DNA of 42,796 nt from Bacteroidales bacterium (GTDB taxonomy: Bacteria > Bacteroidota > Bacteroidia > Bacteroidales > JAFGHD01): positions 1-42,796 of the forward strand of contig JAFGME010000237.1 in assembly GCA_016927695.1 (NCBI GenBank), in the 5' to 3' direction. The notes under the pieces were generated by a model. It was not told where the DNA came from, did no database searches, and was given only the letters and a program-made list of their open reading frames with translations. Made by a program: the position numbers and the translations under genes. Shown here one piece after another: positions 33,905 to 42,172 of the stretch (positions are counted from its first letter, which is position 1; every line of letters begins with the position of its first letter).

Positions 33905-33922
33905 TTTTCACCTTAAAAAAAA

Positions 33923-33955
33923 TTGATGACCGGAAAATAAAAAAATATAATTTTG
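33923..33955 (+). promoter_or_regulatory. Promoter of the thioredoxin gene
   Basis: TTG at 33923-33925, 22 bases, TAATTTTG at 33948-33955. The predicted start near 33959 is downstream of the in-frame start at 33953 and upstream of ATG 33989, which supports the latter. Confidence 0.6.
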
Positions 33956-33988
33956 AACGTTCAATGGTTTAACGAAAAAACAACAAAT

Positions 33989-34306
33989 ATGGCATTAGAA
34001 ATCACGGATCATAATTTTGATGAGATCGTTTTGAAATCGGACAAACCGGTATTGGTTGACTTCTGGGCCGAGTGGTGCGGACCCTGCCGCATGGTGGGTC
34101 CCATTGTCCAGGAAATCGGACATGACTATGAAGGAAAAGTGGTGGTTGGAAAGCTTGATGTAGACAGCAACCCCGGAGTTTCGGTAAAGTTTGGCATACG
34201 AAACATCCCCACCATTTTGTTTTTCAAAAATGGCGAAGTGGTTGACAAACAGGTGGGCGCCGTTCCAAAACAGATTCTGGTAAACAAACTGGAAACGCTG
34301 TTATAA
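33989..34306 (+). CDS. trxA: Thioredoxin
   Basis: Cytoplasmic protein disulfide reductase of 105 residues, the standard thioredoxin length. Active site WAEWCGPCRMVGP with the CGPC dithiol, preceded by KPVLVDFW and followed by GKLDVDSNPGVSVKFGI, the cis-proline motif RNIPTILFFKNGE and a C-terminal helix. The ATG at 33989 (MALEITDHNF) is chosen over an earlier in-frame start because it gives the family N-terminus and lies after the promoter. A weak hairpin (CGGG...CCCG, about 34,317-34,332, then TTTT) may terminate it before the DUF58 gene. Confidence 0.96.
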   Translation: MALEITDHNFDEIVLKSDKPVLVDFWAEWCGPCRMVGPIVQEIGHDYEGKVVVGKLDVDSNPGVSVKFGIRNIPTILFFKNGEVVDKQVGAVPKQILVNKLETLL

Positions 34307-34385
34307 AGCGCCTTCGGGTGAAAACCCCCGTTTTCATTGCTGACTTATAATTTCTATCATTTAATCAAGTAATCAAGGGTTTTAA

Positions 34386-35321
34386 TTGAGCATCCAATTA
34401 GACCATAGCAGGTTGCAACCCTTCGGCGGGCTCGATTTTTTTGCCCGTCAGGTAGTGGAAGGCTTTATTGTGGGTTTGCACAGGAGTCCGTTCCACGGGT
34501 TTTCGGTAGAATTTGCCGAACACCGGTTATATAATGCGGGAGAATCCATCAAAAATATTGACTGGAAGCTTTACGGAAGAACAGACCGATTATATGTGAA
34601 AAAATATGAAGAGGAAACGAACCTTCGCTGCCAGATCATCCTGGACAATTCCTCATCCATGTATTTTCCCGTGGACAGGAAGATTTCTGTTGACCGGCCG
34701 GACAAAATCACTTTTTCGGTGTATGCCGCCGCTTCTATGATCTATCTCTTGAAAAAGCAAAGGGATGCTTTCGGTATCAGCATATTCAGCGATGAAATTG
34801 AGTTGCATACCGACTGCAAATCAAGTTCGGTGCACCAAAAGTATATTTACGGGCGCCTTGAAAACCTGTTGCAACCCGTTTCTCCTGAGGCCAAAAAGAA
34901 AACCAATGCCGTGGAGGCCATTCACGAGATTGCGGAGAAGATACATAAGCGGTCGCTGGTGGTTATTTTCAGTGATATGTTAGACAACAGCGCCGACGAG
35001 GCCCAGGTGTTTTCTGCTCTCCAGCACCTGAAACACAACAAGCATGAGGTCATCCTTTTTCATGTAAACGATAAAAGCAAAGAACTGGATTTTGATTATG
35101 AGAACAGGCCCTACAAGCTGATTGACCTTGAAAGCGGAGAACAATTAAAGATACTTCCCTCCGAGGTCAGGGAGCATTATGTTAAGGCTGCCGGCAGATA
35201 TAAGAACGAACTGAAGCTCAAATGCGGGCAGTACCATATTGATTTCATAGAGGCCGACATTAACAAAGGCTTCTCCCAGGTTTTGCTCCCCTATCTTCTG
35301 AAGAGGGAAAAACTCCATTAA
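34386..35321 (+). CDS. DUF58 domain protein (vWA-like)
   Basis: A 311-residue soluble protein of the DUF58 family, which shares a von Willebrand A-like fold and often works with MoxR ATPases and vWA membrane proteins. Family signature: RQVVEGFIVGLHRSPFHGFSVEFAEHRLYNAGESIKNIDWKLYGRT, then KKYEEETNLRCQIILDNSSSMYF, in which DNSSSM is the degenerate metal-ion-dependent adhesion site motif, and LVVIFSDMLDN. No ATG lies before the conserved start, so TTG at 34386 is the best start. The diadenylate cyclase follows after 28 bases, probably in the same transcript. No MoxR gene is in the window. The molecular role is unknown. Confidence 0.88.
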   Translation: MSIQLDHSRLQPFGGLDFFARQVVEGFIVGLHRSPFHGFSVEFAEHRLYNAGESIKNIDWKLYGRTDRLYVKKYEEETNLRCQIILDNSSSMYFPVDRKISVDRPDKITFSVYAAASMIYLLKKQRDAFGISIFSDEIELHTDCKSSSVHQKYIYGRLENLLQPVSPEAKKKTNAVEAIHEIAEKIHKRSLVVIFSDMLDNSADEAQVFSALQHLKHNKHEVILFHVNDKSKELDFDYENRPYKLIDLESGEQLKILPSEVREHYVKAAGRYKNELKLKCGQYHIDFIEADINKGFSQVLLPYLLKREKLH

Positions 35322-35349
35322 TTGCACCAAATTAACTACTTTTGGATTC

Positions 35350-36141
35350 ATGGTATCTTTCATTACCTTATTCATCGAATTCAACATCTGGGATGTGGTT
35401 GACATCCTGCTTGTAGCTTACCTTCTGTTTGAGTTATACAATCTGTTAAAGGGAACTGCAGCCATCAATATTCTTTTCGGCATTGTAGCCGTGTACTTAG
35501 CCTGGAAGCTGGTATCGGCCCTCGAAATGGAATTGCTGAGTGAAATATTCGGCGCCTTTATCAGCGTAGGGTTCATCGCATTGATTGTGGTATTTCAGCC
35601 TGAGATAAGAAAATTCCTTCTGATGGTTGGCACGCCCGGCTTCAGAAATGTGGGAAAAAAGAGGCGCTTCCTGTTGTGGAAACTGGATTTTGGCAAAACC
35701 AACGATATTAACGTTGACCCGGTGATCATGGCATGCAGTAAATTCAGCGAATCAAAAACCGGCGCCCTGATCGTTTTTGCCAATAAAATCGGTCTTGATC
35801 AATATGCCCAGACCGGTGAGAAAATGGATGCCGTTATCTCCGATCAGCTCCTGATGAACATTTTTTTTAAAAACAGCCCTCTTCACGATGGGGCCGTCAT
35901 CATACAAAACAACAAAATCAATGCTGCCAGGTGTCTTTTACCTGTGTCGGTAAGCCAGCGCATCCCTGCCCATCTGGGGTTAAGGCACAGGGCCGCGGCC
36001 GGAGTCACCGAAAACTCAGATGCACTGGCATTGATCGTTTCAGAAGAAACAGGGCATATTTCCTACGCATTTAAAGGCATTATCCATCCTCCGGTGAAGG
36101 CAAACGAGCTTAAAAACATCATCACATCCCATCTCCATTAG
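35350..36141 (+). CDS. cdaA: Diadenylate cyclase CdaA
   Basis: Membrane-bound synthase of the second messenger c-di-AMP from two ATP. The 263 residues show three N-terminal membrane segments (about 12-30, 35-55 and 62-82: DILLVAYLLFELYNLLKG, INILFGIVAVYLAWKLV, ISVGFIALIVVFQPEI), then the DAC domain with both catalytic signatures, the DGA motif in NSPLHDGAVIIQNNKI and the RHR motif in HLGLRHRAAAGVTEN. The ATG at 35350 matches CdaA N-termini. It lies 28 bases after the DUF58 gene and ends before a perfect 9-bp hairpin. A -7-like box (TACTTTTG, 35337-35344) sits almost at the start codon, but without a -33 element. Confidence 0.95.
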   Translation: MVSFITLFIEFNIWDVVDILLVAYLLFELYNLLKGTAAINILFGIVAVYLAWKLVSALEMELLSEIFGAFISVGFIALIVVFQPEIRKFLLMVGTPGFRNVGKKRRFLLWKLDFGKTNDINVDPVIMACSKFSESKTGALIVFANKIGLDQYAQTGEKMDAVISDQLLMNIFFKNSPLHDGAVIIQNNKINAARCLLPVSVSQRIPAHLGLRHRAAAGVTENSDALALIVSEETGHISYAFKGIIHPPVKANELKNIITSHLH

Positions 36142-36167
36142 CAAGCTTTTTTCACAATAAAGCTTGC
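36141..36167. terminator. Perfect inverted repeat after cdaA
   Basis: GCAAGCTTT (36141-36149) pairs perfectly with AAAGCTTGC (36159-36167) with a 9-base loop. No T-run follows on the plus strand, so it is a terminator-like or transcript-stabilising hairpin. Its distal arm overlaps the likely -33 element of purB. Confidence 0.5.
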
Positions 36168-36191
36168 AATCCAAATAATTTTCTATTTTTG
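36164..36191 (+). promoter_or_regulatory. Possible purB promoter
   Basis: TTG at 36164-36166, 17 bases, TATTTTTG at 36184-36191. The -7 element is good and the spacing short. The -33 element lies inside the distal arm of the hairpin after cdaA. Confidence 0.4.
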
Positions 36192-36208
36192 ATGTAAAAA
36201 CTTCTATT

Positions 36209-37558
36209 ATGGAATTCACAAAAGTAAGCGCCATATCCCCTATCGATGGCCGTTACCGTAAGATGGTGGAGGGCTTATCCTACTTTTTTTCGGAGGCCGC
36301 CTATATCAACTACAGGATTTTTGTTGAAGTGGAATACTTTATTGCCCTCTGCGAAATACCTCTGCCGCAGCTTGCCGGTTTCGATAAAACCAGGTTTGAT
36401 GATTTGCGTTCTATTTGCCGTAATTTTACTTTTAAACACGCCAAGGAGGTTAAAAAAATTGAAGAGATAACCAATCACGATGTGAAAGCGGCGGAGTATT
36501 ACCTGAAAAAAGAGTTTGAACGACTTGGGCTTGGCCAATATAAAGAGTTCCTGCATTTCGGACTCACTTCACAGGACATCAACAACACGGCCATTCCGTA
36601 TGCTTTAAAACTTGCATGCCACGACAGCCTTTTCCCACAGATGAACAAGGTGATCGGCAAAATGAACGAATTGTCCAAAGAATGGAAAAAGGTACCCATG
36701 CTTGCACGGACGCACGGGCAACCTGCCTCACCCACCACCCTTGGCAAAGAGCTTTATGTCTTCACCGAACGGTTAAAACACCAGCAGAAGTTATTGAAGA
36801 ATATCCCTTTCACTGCCAAATTCGGCGGGGCTACAGGCAACTTCAACGCCCATCATGCCGCATATCCTGACATCGACTGGAACAGGTTTGCCGATGAATT
36901 CATCAAAAAACTGGGACTTGAGCGCCAGAAAATAACCACCCAGGTGGAGAATTACGATTATCTGGCCGCTTTCTGTGATAACATCAGGCGGATAAATACC
37001 ATCCTCATTGATCTGAACAGGGATTTGTGGAGTTATATCTCGATGGAATATTTCAAACAAAGAATAAAAGCCACCGAGGTTGGCTCATCCACCATGCCCC
37101 ACAAGGTGAACCCCATTGATTTTGAAAACTCCGAAGGCAACCTGGGCATAGCCAATGCAGTGTTTGTCCACCTGGCCGATAAGCTTCCGGTTTCACGGTT
37201 GCAGAGAGACCTGACCGACTCCACGGTGGTGAGAAACCTGGGGGTACCTGTCGCTCATTCCCTGCTGGCATATAAAATGCTGATGCGGGGGCTTAACAAG
37301 CTCATTCTGAATCCATCCAAACTGGAAGAAGACCTTTCTAAAAACTGGGCCATAATATCAGAGGGGATTCAAACCATCCTGAGACGCGAAGGGGTGACAA
37401 AACCTTATGAAAAGCTCAAGGAACTGACACGGAAAAATGAACTGATCACAAAGGAAACGCTCCATAAATTCATCGACAGGCTCAAAATTTCACCCGAAGT
37501 CAAACAGGAGTTGAAAAACCTCAGTCCGGAGAATTATATTGGCATCATCAATTATTAG
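36209..37558 (+). CDS. purB: Adenylosuccinate lyase
   Basis: Catalyses two fumarate-releasing steps in purine synthesis: SAICAR to AICAR, and adenylosuccinate to AMP. The 449-residue protein matches the E. coli-like PurB class: AISPIDGRYRKMVEGLSYFFSE, NHDVKAAEYYLKKEF, HFGLTSQDINNTAIPY, LARTHGQPASPTTLGKELY, and the superfamily signature GSSTMPHKVNPIDFENSEGN, which carries the mobile catalytic serine loop. The C-terminus (KLKISPEVKQELKNLSPENYIG) is complete. It starts with ATG. The glycosyltransferase start codon lies 14 bases after its stop, so the two are probably co-transcribed. Confidence 0.97.
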   Translation: MEFTKVSAISPIDGRYRKMVEGLSYFFSEAAYINYRIFVEVEYFIALCEIPLPQLAGFDKTRFDDLRSICRNFTFKHAKEVKKIEEITNHDVKAAEYYLKKEFERLGLGQYKEFLHFGLTSQDINNTAIPYALKLACHDSLFPQMNKVIGKMNELSKEWKKVPMLARTHGQPASPTTLGKELYVFTERLKHQQKLLKNIPFTAKFGGATGNFNAHHAAYPDIDWNRFADEFIKKLGLERQKITTQVENYDYLAAFCDNIRRINTILIDLNRDLWSYISMEYFKQRIKATEVGSSTMPHKVNPIDFENSEGNLGIANAVFVHLADKLPVSRLQRDLTDSTVVRNLGVPVAHSLLAYKMLMRGLNKLILNPSKLEEDLSKNWAIISEGIQTILRREGVTKPYEKLKELTRKNELITKETLHKFIDRLKISPEVKQELKNLSPENYIGIINY

Positions 37559-37571
37559 CAAAGCATCCCGC

Positions 37572-38441
37572 ATGAGAGTCTGCGGTTTTTCATTTATCAG
37601 AAATGCAGTTAAGTTTGACTATCCTGTAAAAGAGGCCATTACCTCCATTCTGCCACTATGTGACGGGTTTGTGATCGCCCTGGGCCAATCGGAGGATGAA
37701 ACGGAAGCGCTCATCCGGTCCGTCGGCTCCGATAAAATCAGAATCATCCCCACGGTCTGGGATGAAAAACTCAGAACAGGAGGCAGGGTTCTTGCAGATG
37801 AAACCAACAAGGCATTCATGGAAATTGAGGACGATTACGACTGGGCCTTTTATATACAGGGGGATGAATGTGTACACGAAAAATATCTGCCTGCCATCCG
37901 TGATGCAATGGAGAAATGGCTTGATGTGCCGGAAGTTGAAGGTCTGCTTTTCAATTACCTCCATTTTTACGGATCGTATGATTATGTGGGCGATTCAAGA
38001 AAATGGTACAGGCGCGAAATCAGGATCATCCGGAACAACAAATCCATCCGGTCATATAAAGATGCCCAGGGGTTCAGAAAGGACGGAGCTATGCTCAGGG
38101 TAAAGCCTGTAGAGGCATACGTATATCATTACGGATGGGTTAAACCTCCTGAAATACAACAGGCAAAACAGCAGGAATTCAATAAACTGTGGCACGATGA
38201 AAGCTGGATTGGAAAAAATATCCCCGATGCAGACAAATTCGACTATTCGGCCATCGACTCACTGGCTCATTTTGAGGGAGCCCATCCTGCTGTGATGAAA
38301 AACAGGATAGAAAGTAAAAACTGGAAATTCAGCTTCGATCCCACCTGCAAAAAGCTCTCTTTAAAAACCCGGATTTCCAATCTCATCGAAAATAAAACGG
38401 GTTGGAGGCCGGGAGAGTACAAGAACTACAAAATCGTTTGA
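37572..38441 (+). CDS. Glycosyltransferase, family 2-like
   Basis: A 289-residue protein with a GT-A-type layout: RVCGFSFIRNAVKFDYPVKE at the N-terminus, as in glycosyltransferases acting at branch points of sugar chains, ILPLCDGFVIALGQSEDETE, and YDWAFYIQGDECVHEK, where QGDE replaces the DxD metal motif. It probably transfers a sugar to a cell-surface polysaccharide or lipid; donor and acceptor are unknown. No transmembrane segment is seen. The ATG at 37572 is preferred over in-frame upstream TTG 37539, which would lie inside purB. No other polysaccharide gene is adjacent, so it is an isolated member rather than part of a capsule locus. Confidence 0.8.
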   Translation: MRVCGFSFIRNAVKFDYPVKEAITSILPLCDGFVIALGQSEDETEALIRSVGSDKIRIIPTVWDEKLRTGGRVLADETNKAFMEIEDDYDWAFYIQGDECVHEKYLPAIRDAMEKWLDVPEVEGLLFNYLHFYGSYDYVGDSRKWYRREIRIIRNNKSIRSYKDAQGFRKDGAMLRVKPVEAYVYHYGWVKPPEIQQAKQQEFNKLWHDESWIGKNIPDADKFDYSAIDSLAHFEGAHPAVMKNRIESKNWKFSFDPTCKKLSLKTRISNLIENKTGWRPGEYKNYKIV

Positions 38442-38466
38442 AGTTAAAAATATATTGCTAATTTTG
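38437..38466 (+). promoter_or_regulatory. Promoter of the DUF5606-pyrK-pyrD operon
   Basis: TTTG at 38437-38440, 18 bases, TAATTTTG at 38459-38466. The predicted start near 38470 lies about 14 bases before the ATG at 38484. The -33 element overlaps the stop codon of the glycosyltransferase. Confidence 0.6.
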
Positions 38467-38483
38467 TTCAAAAATAAGGATGA

Positions 38484-38957
38484 ATGGATTTAACTAAAAT
38501 TATGGCCATCAGCGGACGGCCCGGGCTTTATAAAATGCTGACACAGACGAAAAACGGCCTTGTGGTCGAATCCATCGTGGATGGGAAAAGGCATACGGCT
38601 TTCAGCCACGAAAAAATAAGCTCACTCGAGGAGATCAGCGTTTACACCGACGAGGAAGACCTGCCACTGAGGGATGTATTAAAGGCCATTTTTGAGAAAC
38701 TTGAAGGCAAGGCGGCCCTTTCACATAAATCGGACAATGAGAAACTCAAGGCTTTTTTTGAAGAAGCTGTTCCTGCTTATGACAAGGAAAGGGTGTATGT
38801 TTCCGACATAAAAAAGATCGTTCACTGGTATAACCTCCTTCAGGAACACAATCTCCTGGACTTCACCGAAGAAGAGCAGGATGCCCGGGGCGGAGAAGAG
38901 GCATCAGAACAGGAAAAACCGACCGGTGCAGAAAAAGAAGAGTCAGTTGAAGAATAA
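38484..38957 (+). CDS. DUF5606 domain protein
   Basis: A 157-residue cytoplasmic protein of the Bacteroidota family DUF5606, of unknown function. The conserved part covers residues about 1-130: MDLTKIMAISGRPGLYKML, NGLVVESIVDGKRHTAFSHEKISSLEEISVYT, and VSDIKKIVHWYNLLQEHNLLDF, in which the beta-strand-rich start resembles a small SH3-like fold followed by helices. The last 25 residues are acidic and disordered (GGEEASEQEKPTGAEKEE). It has its own promoter and is followed after 21 bases by pyrK, so it is probably the first gene of a pyrimidine transcript; a link to that pathway is only positional. Confidence 0.85.
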   Translation: MDLTKIMAISGRPGLYKMLTQTKNGLVVESIVDGKRHTAFSHEKISSLEEISVYTDEEDLPLRDVLKAIFEKLEGKAALSHKSDNEKLKAFFEEAVPAYDKERVYVSDIKKIVHWYNLLQEHNLLDFTEEEQDARGGEEASEQEKPTGAEKEESVEE

Positions 38958-38978
38958 TCTCAGAACCGGCAAGTTGCC

Positions 38979-39770
38979 ATGAAACCTCCCGGTCAGAAAA
39001 TAGTGGCCGACCATGAAGTGGTTGCAACGGAGCACCCCGCTGCAGGGCATTGCATCATACATGTGAAGGCGCCGGGACCATTTCCTGAAATCCTTCCCGG
39101 GAATTTTGCCGAAATACTCCTTTATAATTCACCCAAAACCTTCCTGCGCAGGCCTTTTTCAGTATTCGATGTGAATGAGGAGCAGCAGACATTGAGCTTT
39201 TACATCAAAATAATCGGAGAGGGAACGCGAAAACTCAGTGAACATAAAAAAGGGGATATCCTGAACCTGATTTACCCTTTGGGAAACAGTTTTTCATTCC
39301 CGGCCCCGGGAAGCAAAGTCCTGATGGTGGGCGGCGGCTCCGGCATTGCCCCATTTCTTCTGTTGGGCAAACTGCTCCGGGAACTGGGCATTGAAAGCTC
39401 CTTCCTGTTTGGCGCAAGGTCAGCCAGCGACATCGTGCTGACGGAAATGTTCGAACCCTTCGGAAAGGTGCTTGTCACCACCGAAGATGGGATGAGAGGG
39501 CATCATGGCATAGTGACAGGCCATCCCGCTTTAAAGGATAACATTTCAGATTTCGACATGATATACACCTGCGGCCCCGAACCCATGATGAAAGCGGTGG
39601 CTGCCCTTTCGGCAGCAGCGGGAATCCCCTGTGAGGCATCGCTTGAAAACACCATGGCCTGTGGCTTCGGCGTGTGCCTTTCCTGTGTCACCGAAACCGT
39701 TGAGGGCAATAAATGCGTTTGCACCTCCGGCCCCGTTTTCAACACAAAACAATTGAAATGGCAGACCTGA
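38979..39770 (+). CDS. pyrK: Dihydroorotate dehydrogenase electron transfer subunit PyrK
   Basis: FAD and 2Fe-2S subunit that passes electrons from dihydroorotate oxidation by class 1B PyrD to NAD+. The 263 residues show a ferredoxin-reductase-like FAD domain ([29 protein letters not shown]), the NAD domain ([31 protein letters not shown]), and the C-terminal cysteine cluster [17 protein letters not shown], then CVC, which binds the 2Fe-2S centre. The start is ATG. The next gene, pyrD, begins 13 bases before its stop, so translation is coupled and 1:1 subunit production is expected. Confidence 0.95.
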   Translation: MKPPGQKIVADHEVVATEHPAAGHCIIHVKAPGPFPEILPGNFAEILLYNSPKTFLRRPFSVFDVNEEQQTLSFYIKIIGEGTRKLSEHKKGDILNLIYPLGNSFSFPAPGSKVLMVGGGSGIAPFLLLGKLLRELGIESSFLFGARSASDIVLTEMFEPFGKVLVTTEDGMRGHHGIVTGHPALKDNISDFDMIYTCGPEPMMKAVAALSAAAGIPCEASLENTMACGFGVCLSCVTETVEGNKCVCTSGPVFNTKQLKWQT

Positions 39771-40669
39771 GAGTGAACATAGGGGGCCTTGAGCTTAAAA
39801 ATCCGGTCACCACAGCCTCAGGCACTTACGGTTACGGAGAGGAATTCCTGCCGTTCATGGATGTGGGCAGGCTGGGCGGCGTATTCATCAAAGGGCTGAC
39901 ACCCGGAAACCGGGAAGGCAATCCCTACCCACGGATGGCGGAGACGCCCTCGGGTATGCTGAATGCCATCGGCCTGCAAAACAAGGGCATCGACCATTTC
40001 ATCTCTGAGATATATCCACGGATAAAAAATTTCGACACACATATCATCCCAAATGTGAACGGATCCACTGTGGAGGAATACATTGAAGTGGCCGAAAAGC
40101 TGAACGAATTGGACAGGATACCGGCCATTGAGCTGAATATATCATGTCCCAATGTCAAAGCCGGCGGGATGGAGTTCGGCATCTCCTGCCCTTCTGCATC
40201 GGCGGTTACACGTGCCATCCGTCAGGTGTACAAAAAAACACTCATAGTTAAGCTCTCTCCCAATGTAACCAGCATTACCGATGTGGCGAAGGTGGTCGAA
40301 GATGCCGGGGCAGATGCCCTGTCGCTGATCAACACACTGCTGGGTATGGCCATAGATGCAAAGCAAAGGAAACCCGTGCTTTACACAAAAACCGGCGGAT
40401 TGAGCGGGCCGGCCATAAAACCGGTAGCCCTCCGCATGGTATGGCAGGTTTATCAGGCCGTTAAAATCCCAATCATTGGAATCGGAGGCATTATGTGTGC
40501 CACGGATGCTTTGGAGTTTATACTTGCCGGCGCTGCAGCGGTACAAGTCGGCACAGCCAACTTCATTGATCCCCAGGTTTCCCTGAAAATCATTGACGGG
40601 ATCAATGCTTATCTTGACGAAAACGGATTTTCAGGCGCTCTGGAATTAACGGGCGCCCTGACCGGTTAA
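39758..40669 (+). CDS. pyrD: Dihydroorotate dehydrogenase, class 1B
   Basis: Catalytic FMN subunit oxidising dihydroorotate to orotate in pyrimidine synthesis. The 303 residues include [68 protein letters not shown] with the class 1B catalytic cysteine in [16 protein letters not shown], and the phosphate-binding [22 protein letters not shown]. The ATG at 39758 ([10 protein letters not shown]) is chosen from family alignment; an earlier frame start at 39713 would extend into pyrK. Its stop overlaps that of the convergent coiled-coil gene in a shared TTAA at 40666-40669. Confidence 0.96.
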   Translation: MADLRVNIGGLELKNPVTTASGTYGYGEEFLPFMDVGRLGGVFIKGLTPGNREGNPYPRMAETPSGMLNAIGLQNKGIDHFISEIYPRIKNFDTHIIPNVNGSTVEEYIEVAEKLNELDRIPAIELNISCPNVKAGGMEFGISCPSASAVTRAIRQVYKKTLIVKLSPNVTSITDVAKVVEDAGADALSLINTLLGMAIDAKQRKPVLYTKTGGLSGPAIKPVALRMVWQVYQAVKIPIIGIGGIMCATDALEFILAGAAAVQVGTANFIDPQVSLKIIDGINAYLDENGFSGALELTGALTG

Positions 40670-40923
40670 TCCTTGTTTTTCCTGCTTTCTTCAAGCTTTT
40701 TTCTCAACGCCTCTGACTCCTTCCTGGCATCCTCCAGCAGCGTCTTCAACTCATCCATTTTGCGCTTTGCCGATGTAAGCTCATTTTCCTTTTGCTTCAC
40801 CGTATTTTTCAGATGATCCGTTTCCTTCTCCAATTCAGAAACCCTGTCCCTGAGGGTTTTGATATTGCCCAGATGATCAGTGATCCGTGTCCTGAGCAGT
40901 TGAATGTTCTCATTTTTCGCCAT
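40666..40923 (-). CDS. Small coiled-coil protein
   Basis: An 85-residue, highly charged protein that is almost entirely coiled coil: heptad-like hydrophobic positions run from about residue 8 to 80 ([59 protein letters not shown]). It has no cysteine, signal peptide or membrane segment, so it is cytoplasmic. I do not recognise a specific family. It follows the LysM/zinc-ribbon gene after 9 bases and is surely in the same transcript; since that protein has its own coiled coil, a direct partnership is plausible but unproven. It starts with ATG and converges on pyrD with four shared bases. Confidence 0.75.
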   Translation of the reverse strand: MAKNENIQLLRTRITDHLGNIKTLRDRVSELEKETDHLKNTVKQKENELTSAKRKMDELKTLLEDARKESEALRKKLEESRKNKD

Positions 40924-40932
40924 AACTCCGGA

Positions 40933-41436
40933 TTAATAAAGGATTTTTAGTTTCTGACCCACCACGATCTTATTGGGATCCGCGATATTGTTGGCTTCGG
41001 CGATTTCGGTGTACCTGAAGCCATTGCCGAATATTTTTCTCGCAATCGTAAAAAGGGACTCCCCTTCTTTGACGACATATCCGGTTTCTTTCTTTGCCTT
41101 CAGTTGGGTAATTTCGGCTGTCAGTTTCTCGTTGGCGGCGGCAAGGGCGGCATTTTCCGCCTTCAACTCTGACATAACCGTGGATTCGGTGATCAGTGCG
41201 TTTCCGGCGTCCACGGATTCTTTCGTTCCGTGACTGCTTCTGTTCAAACCGGTAAATATCCATGCGGCTGCCACAAGCAGGAGGGCTACGGCAAGGATGA
41301 CTGAAAGATAAAGCCTGTTTCTGTGGCTTTTATCAATCTTTTCGATCAGATGGAGCGATTGAAGATCGCTCTGGCATTCCGGGCAGGTGATTGCTTCTTC
41401 CGGAATACCGGATTTGTTACAAACAGGGCATTGCAT
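40933..41436 (-). CDS. Zinc-ribbon, transmembrane, LysM protein
   Basis: A 167-residue single-pass membrane protein with three clear parts. Residues 1-22 form a zinc ribbon with two CxxC pairs (Cys3/Cys6 and Cys18/Cys21 in MQCPVCNKSGIPEEAITCPEC). Residues about 42-63 are a membrane helix (LYLSVILAVALLLVAAAW). Residues about 85-118 are coiled coil (ELKAENAALAAANEKLTAEI). Residues about 120-167 are a LysM peptidoglycan-binding domain (YVVKEGESLFTIARKIFG, IAEANNIADPNKIVVGQKLK). The expected topology puts the ribbon in the cytoplasm and LysM on the wall, making it a candidate envelope link. ATG start; the coiled-coil gene follows. Confidence 0.87.
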   Translation of the reverse strand: MQCPVCNKSGIPEEAITCPECQSDLQSLHLIEKIDKSHRNRLYLSVILAVALLLVAAAWIFTGLNRSSHGTKESVDAGNALITESTVMSELKAENAALAAANEKLTAEITQLKAKKETGYVVKEGESLFTIARKIFGNGFRYTEIAEANNIADPNKIVVGQKLKILY

Positions 41437-41510
41437 ATCTATTTAGTTTTAAATCAACGAAATATACAACAAATACCTTTGATGACCAAATTTTTTTTAT
41501 ATTATTTGTG

Positions 41511-41518
41511 TAATTTTG
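41511..41518 (+). promoter_or_regulatory. -7 promoter element of the yciO-like gene
   Basis: TAATTTTG at 41511-41518 fits the Bacteroidota -7 consensus, with predicted start near 41522 and a leader of about 20 bases. No well-placed -33 element is visible. Confidence 0.4.
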
Positions 41519-41542
41519 CACCCTGTTTAATAAAAACACAAA

Positions 41543-42151
41543 ATGCTTTTAAAGATCCATCCTGATAATCCGGGCACAAGACAAGTAAAAACCGCCGTTG
41601 AAACCTTAGGTAAAGGGGGCCTGGTGATCATACCTACGGATACCATCTACGCTTTGGCATGCGATATAAGCAGTTCGAAGGCGATAGAACAGATCGCAAG
41701 AATAAAAGGGGTTAAAAAGGCAAAGGCAAATTTCTCCTTCCTGTTTTATGACCTGAGTCAACTTTCAGAGTATACCAAACCCATCCCCAACGAGGTTTTT
41801 AAGCTGATGAAAAGCACACTGCCCGGACCGTATACTTTCATCCTAAACGCCAACAATAACATACCAAAAATTTTCCAGAGCAATAAAAAAACCATCGGGA
41901 TAAGGATACCCGATAACAACATCGTTGCTTCGATCATAAAGGAACTGGGCAATCCCATCATGTCGACATCCATACATGATGAGGACGAGATCATTGAATA
42001 CACCACCGATCCGGGGTTGATATATGAAAAATACAAAAACCTGGTGGATGTTGTGATCGACGGAGGATTTGGGGACAATATACCTTCTACGATCATCGAC
42101 TGCACAGGTGAAACCATTGAGGTGATCAGGGAAGGAAAGGGAGAAATATAA
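41543..42151 (+). CDS. Sua5/YciO/YrdC family protein, YciO-like
   Basis: A 202-residue protein of the YrdC fold, which in TsaC/Sua5 makes threonylcarbamoyl-AMP for the t6A37 modification of tRNA. The start (LLKIHPDNPGTRQVKTAVE) and the pattern GGLVIIPTDTIYALACD, SFLFYDLSQLSEYTK, LPGPYTFILNA, KKTIGIRIPDN, MSTSIHDED and GFGDNIPSTIIDCTG resemble the E. coli YciO branch more than TsaC: the IHPDNP opening and the DLS motif are YciO-like. Whether it makes t6A in this organism or serves another role is open. ATG start; the cupin gene follows 21 bases later. Confidence 0.88.
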   Translation: MLLKIHPDNPGTRQVKTAVETLGKGGLVIIPTDTIYALACDISSSKAIEQIARIKGVKKAKANFSFLFYDLSQLSEYTKPIPNEVFKLMKSTLPGPYTFILNANNNIPKIFQSNKKTIGIRIPDNNIVASIIKELGNPIMSTSIHDEDEIIEYTTDPGLIYEKYKNLVDVVIDGGFGDNIPSTIIDCTGETIEVIREGKGEI

Positions 42152-42172
42152 TAGCTCATACTCCGGTTTATA

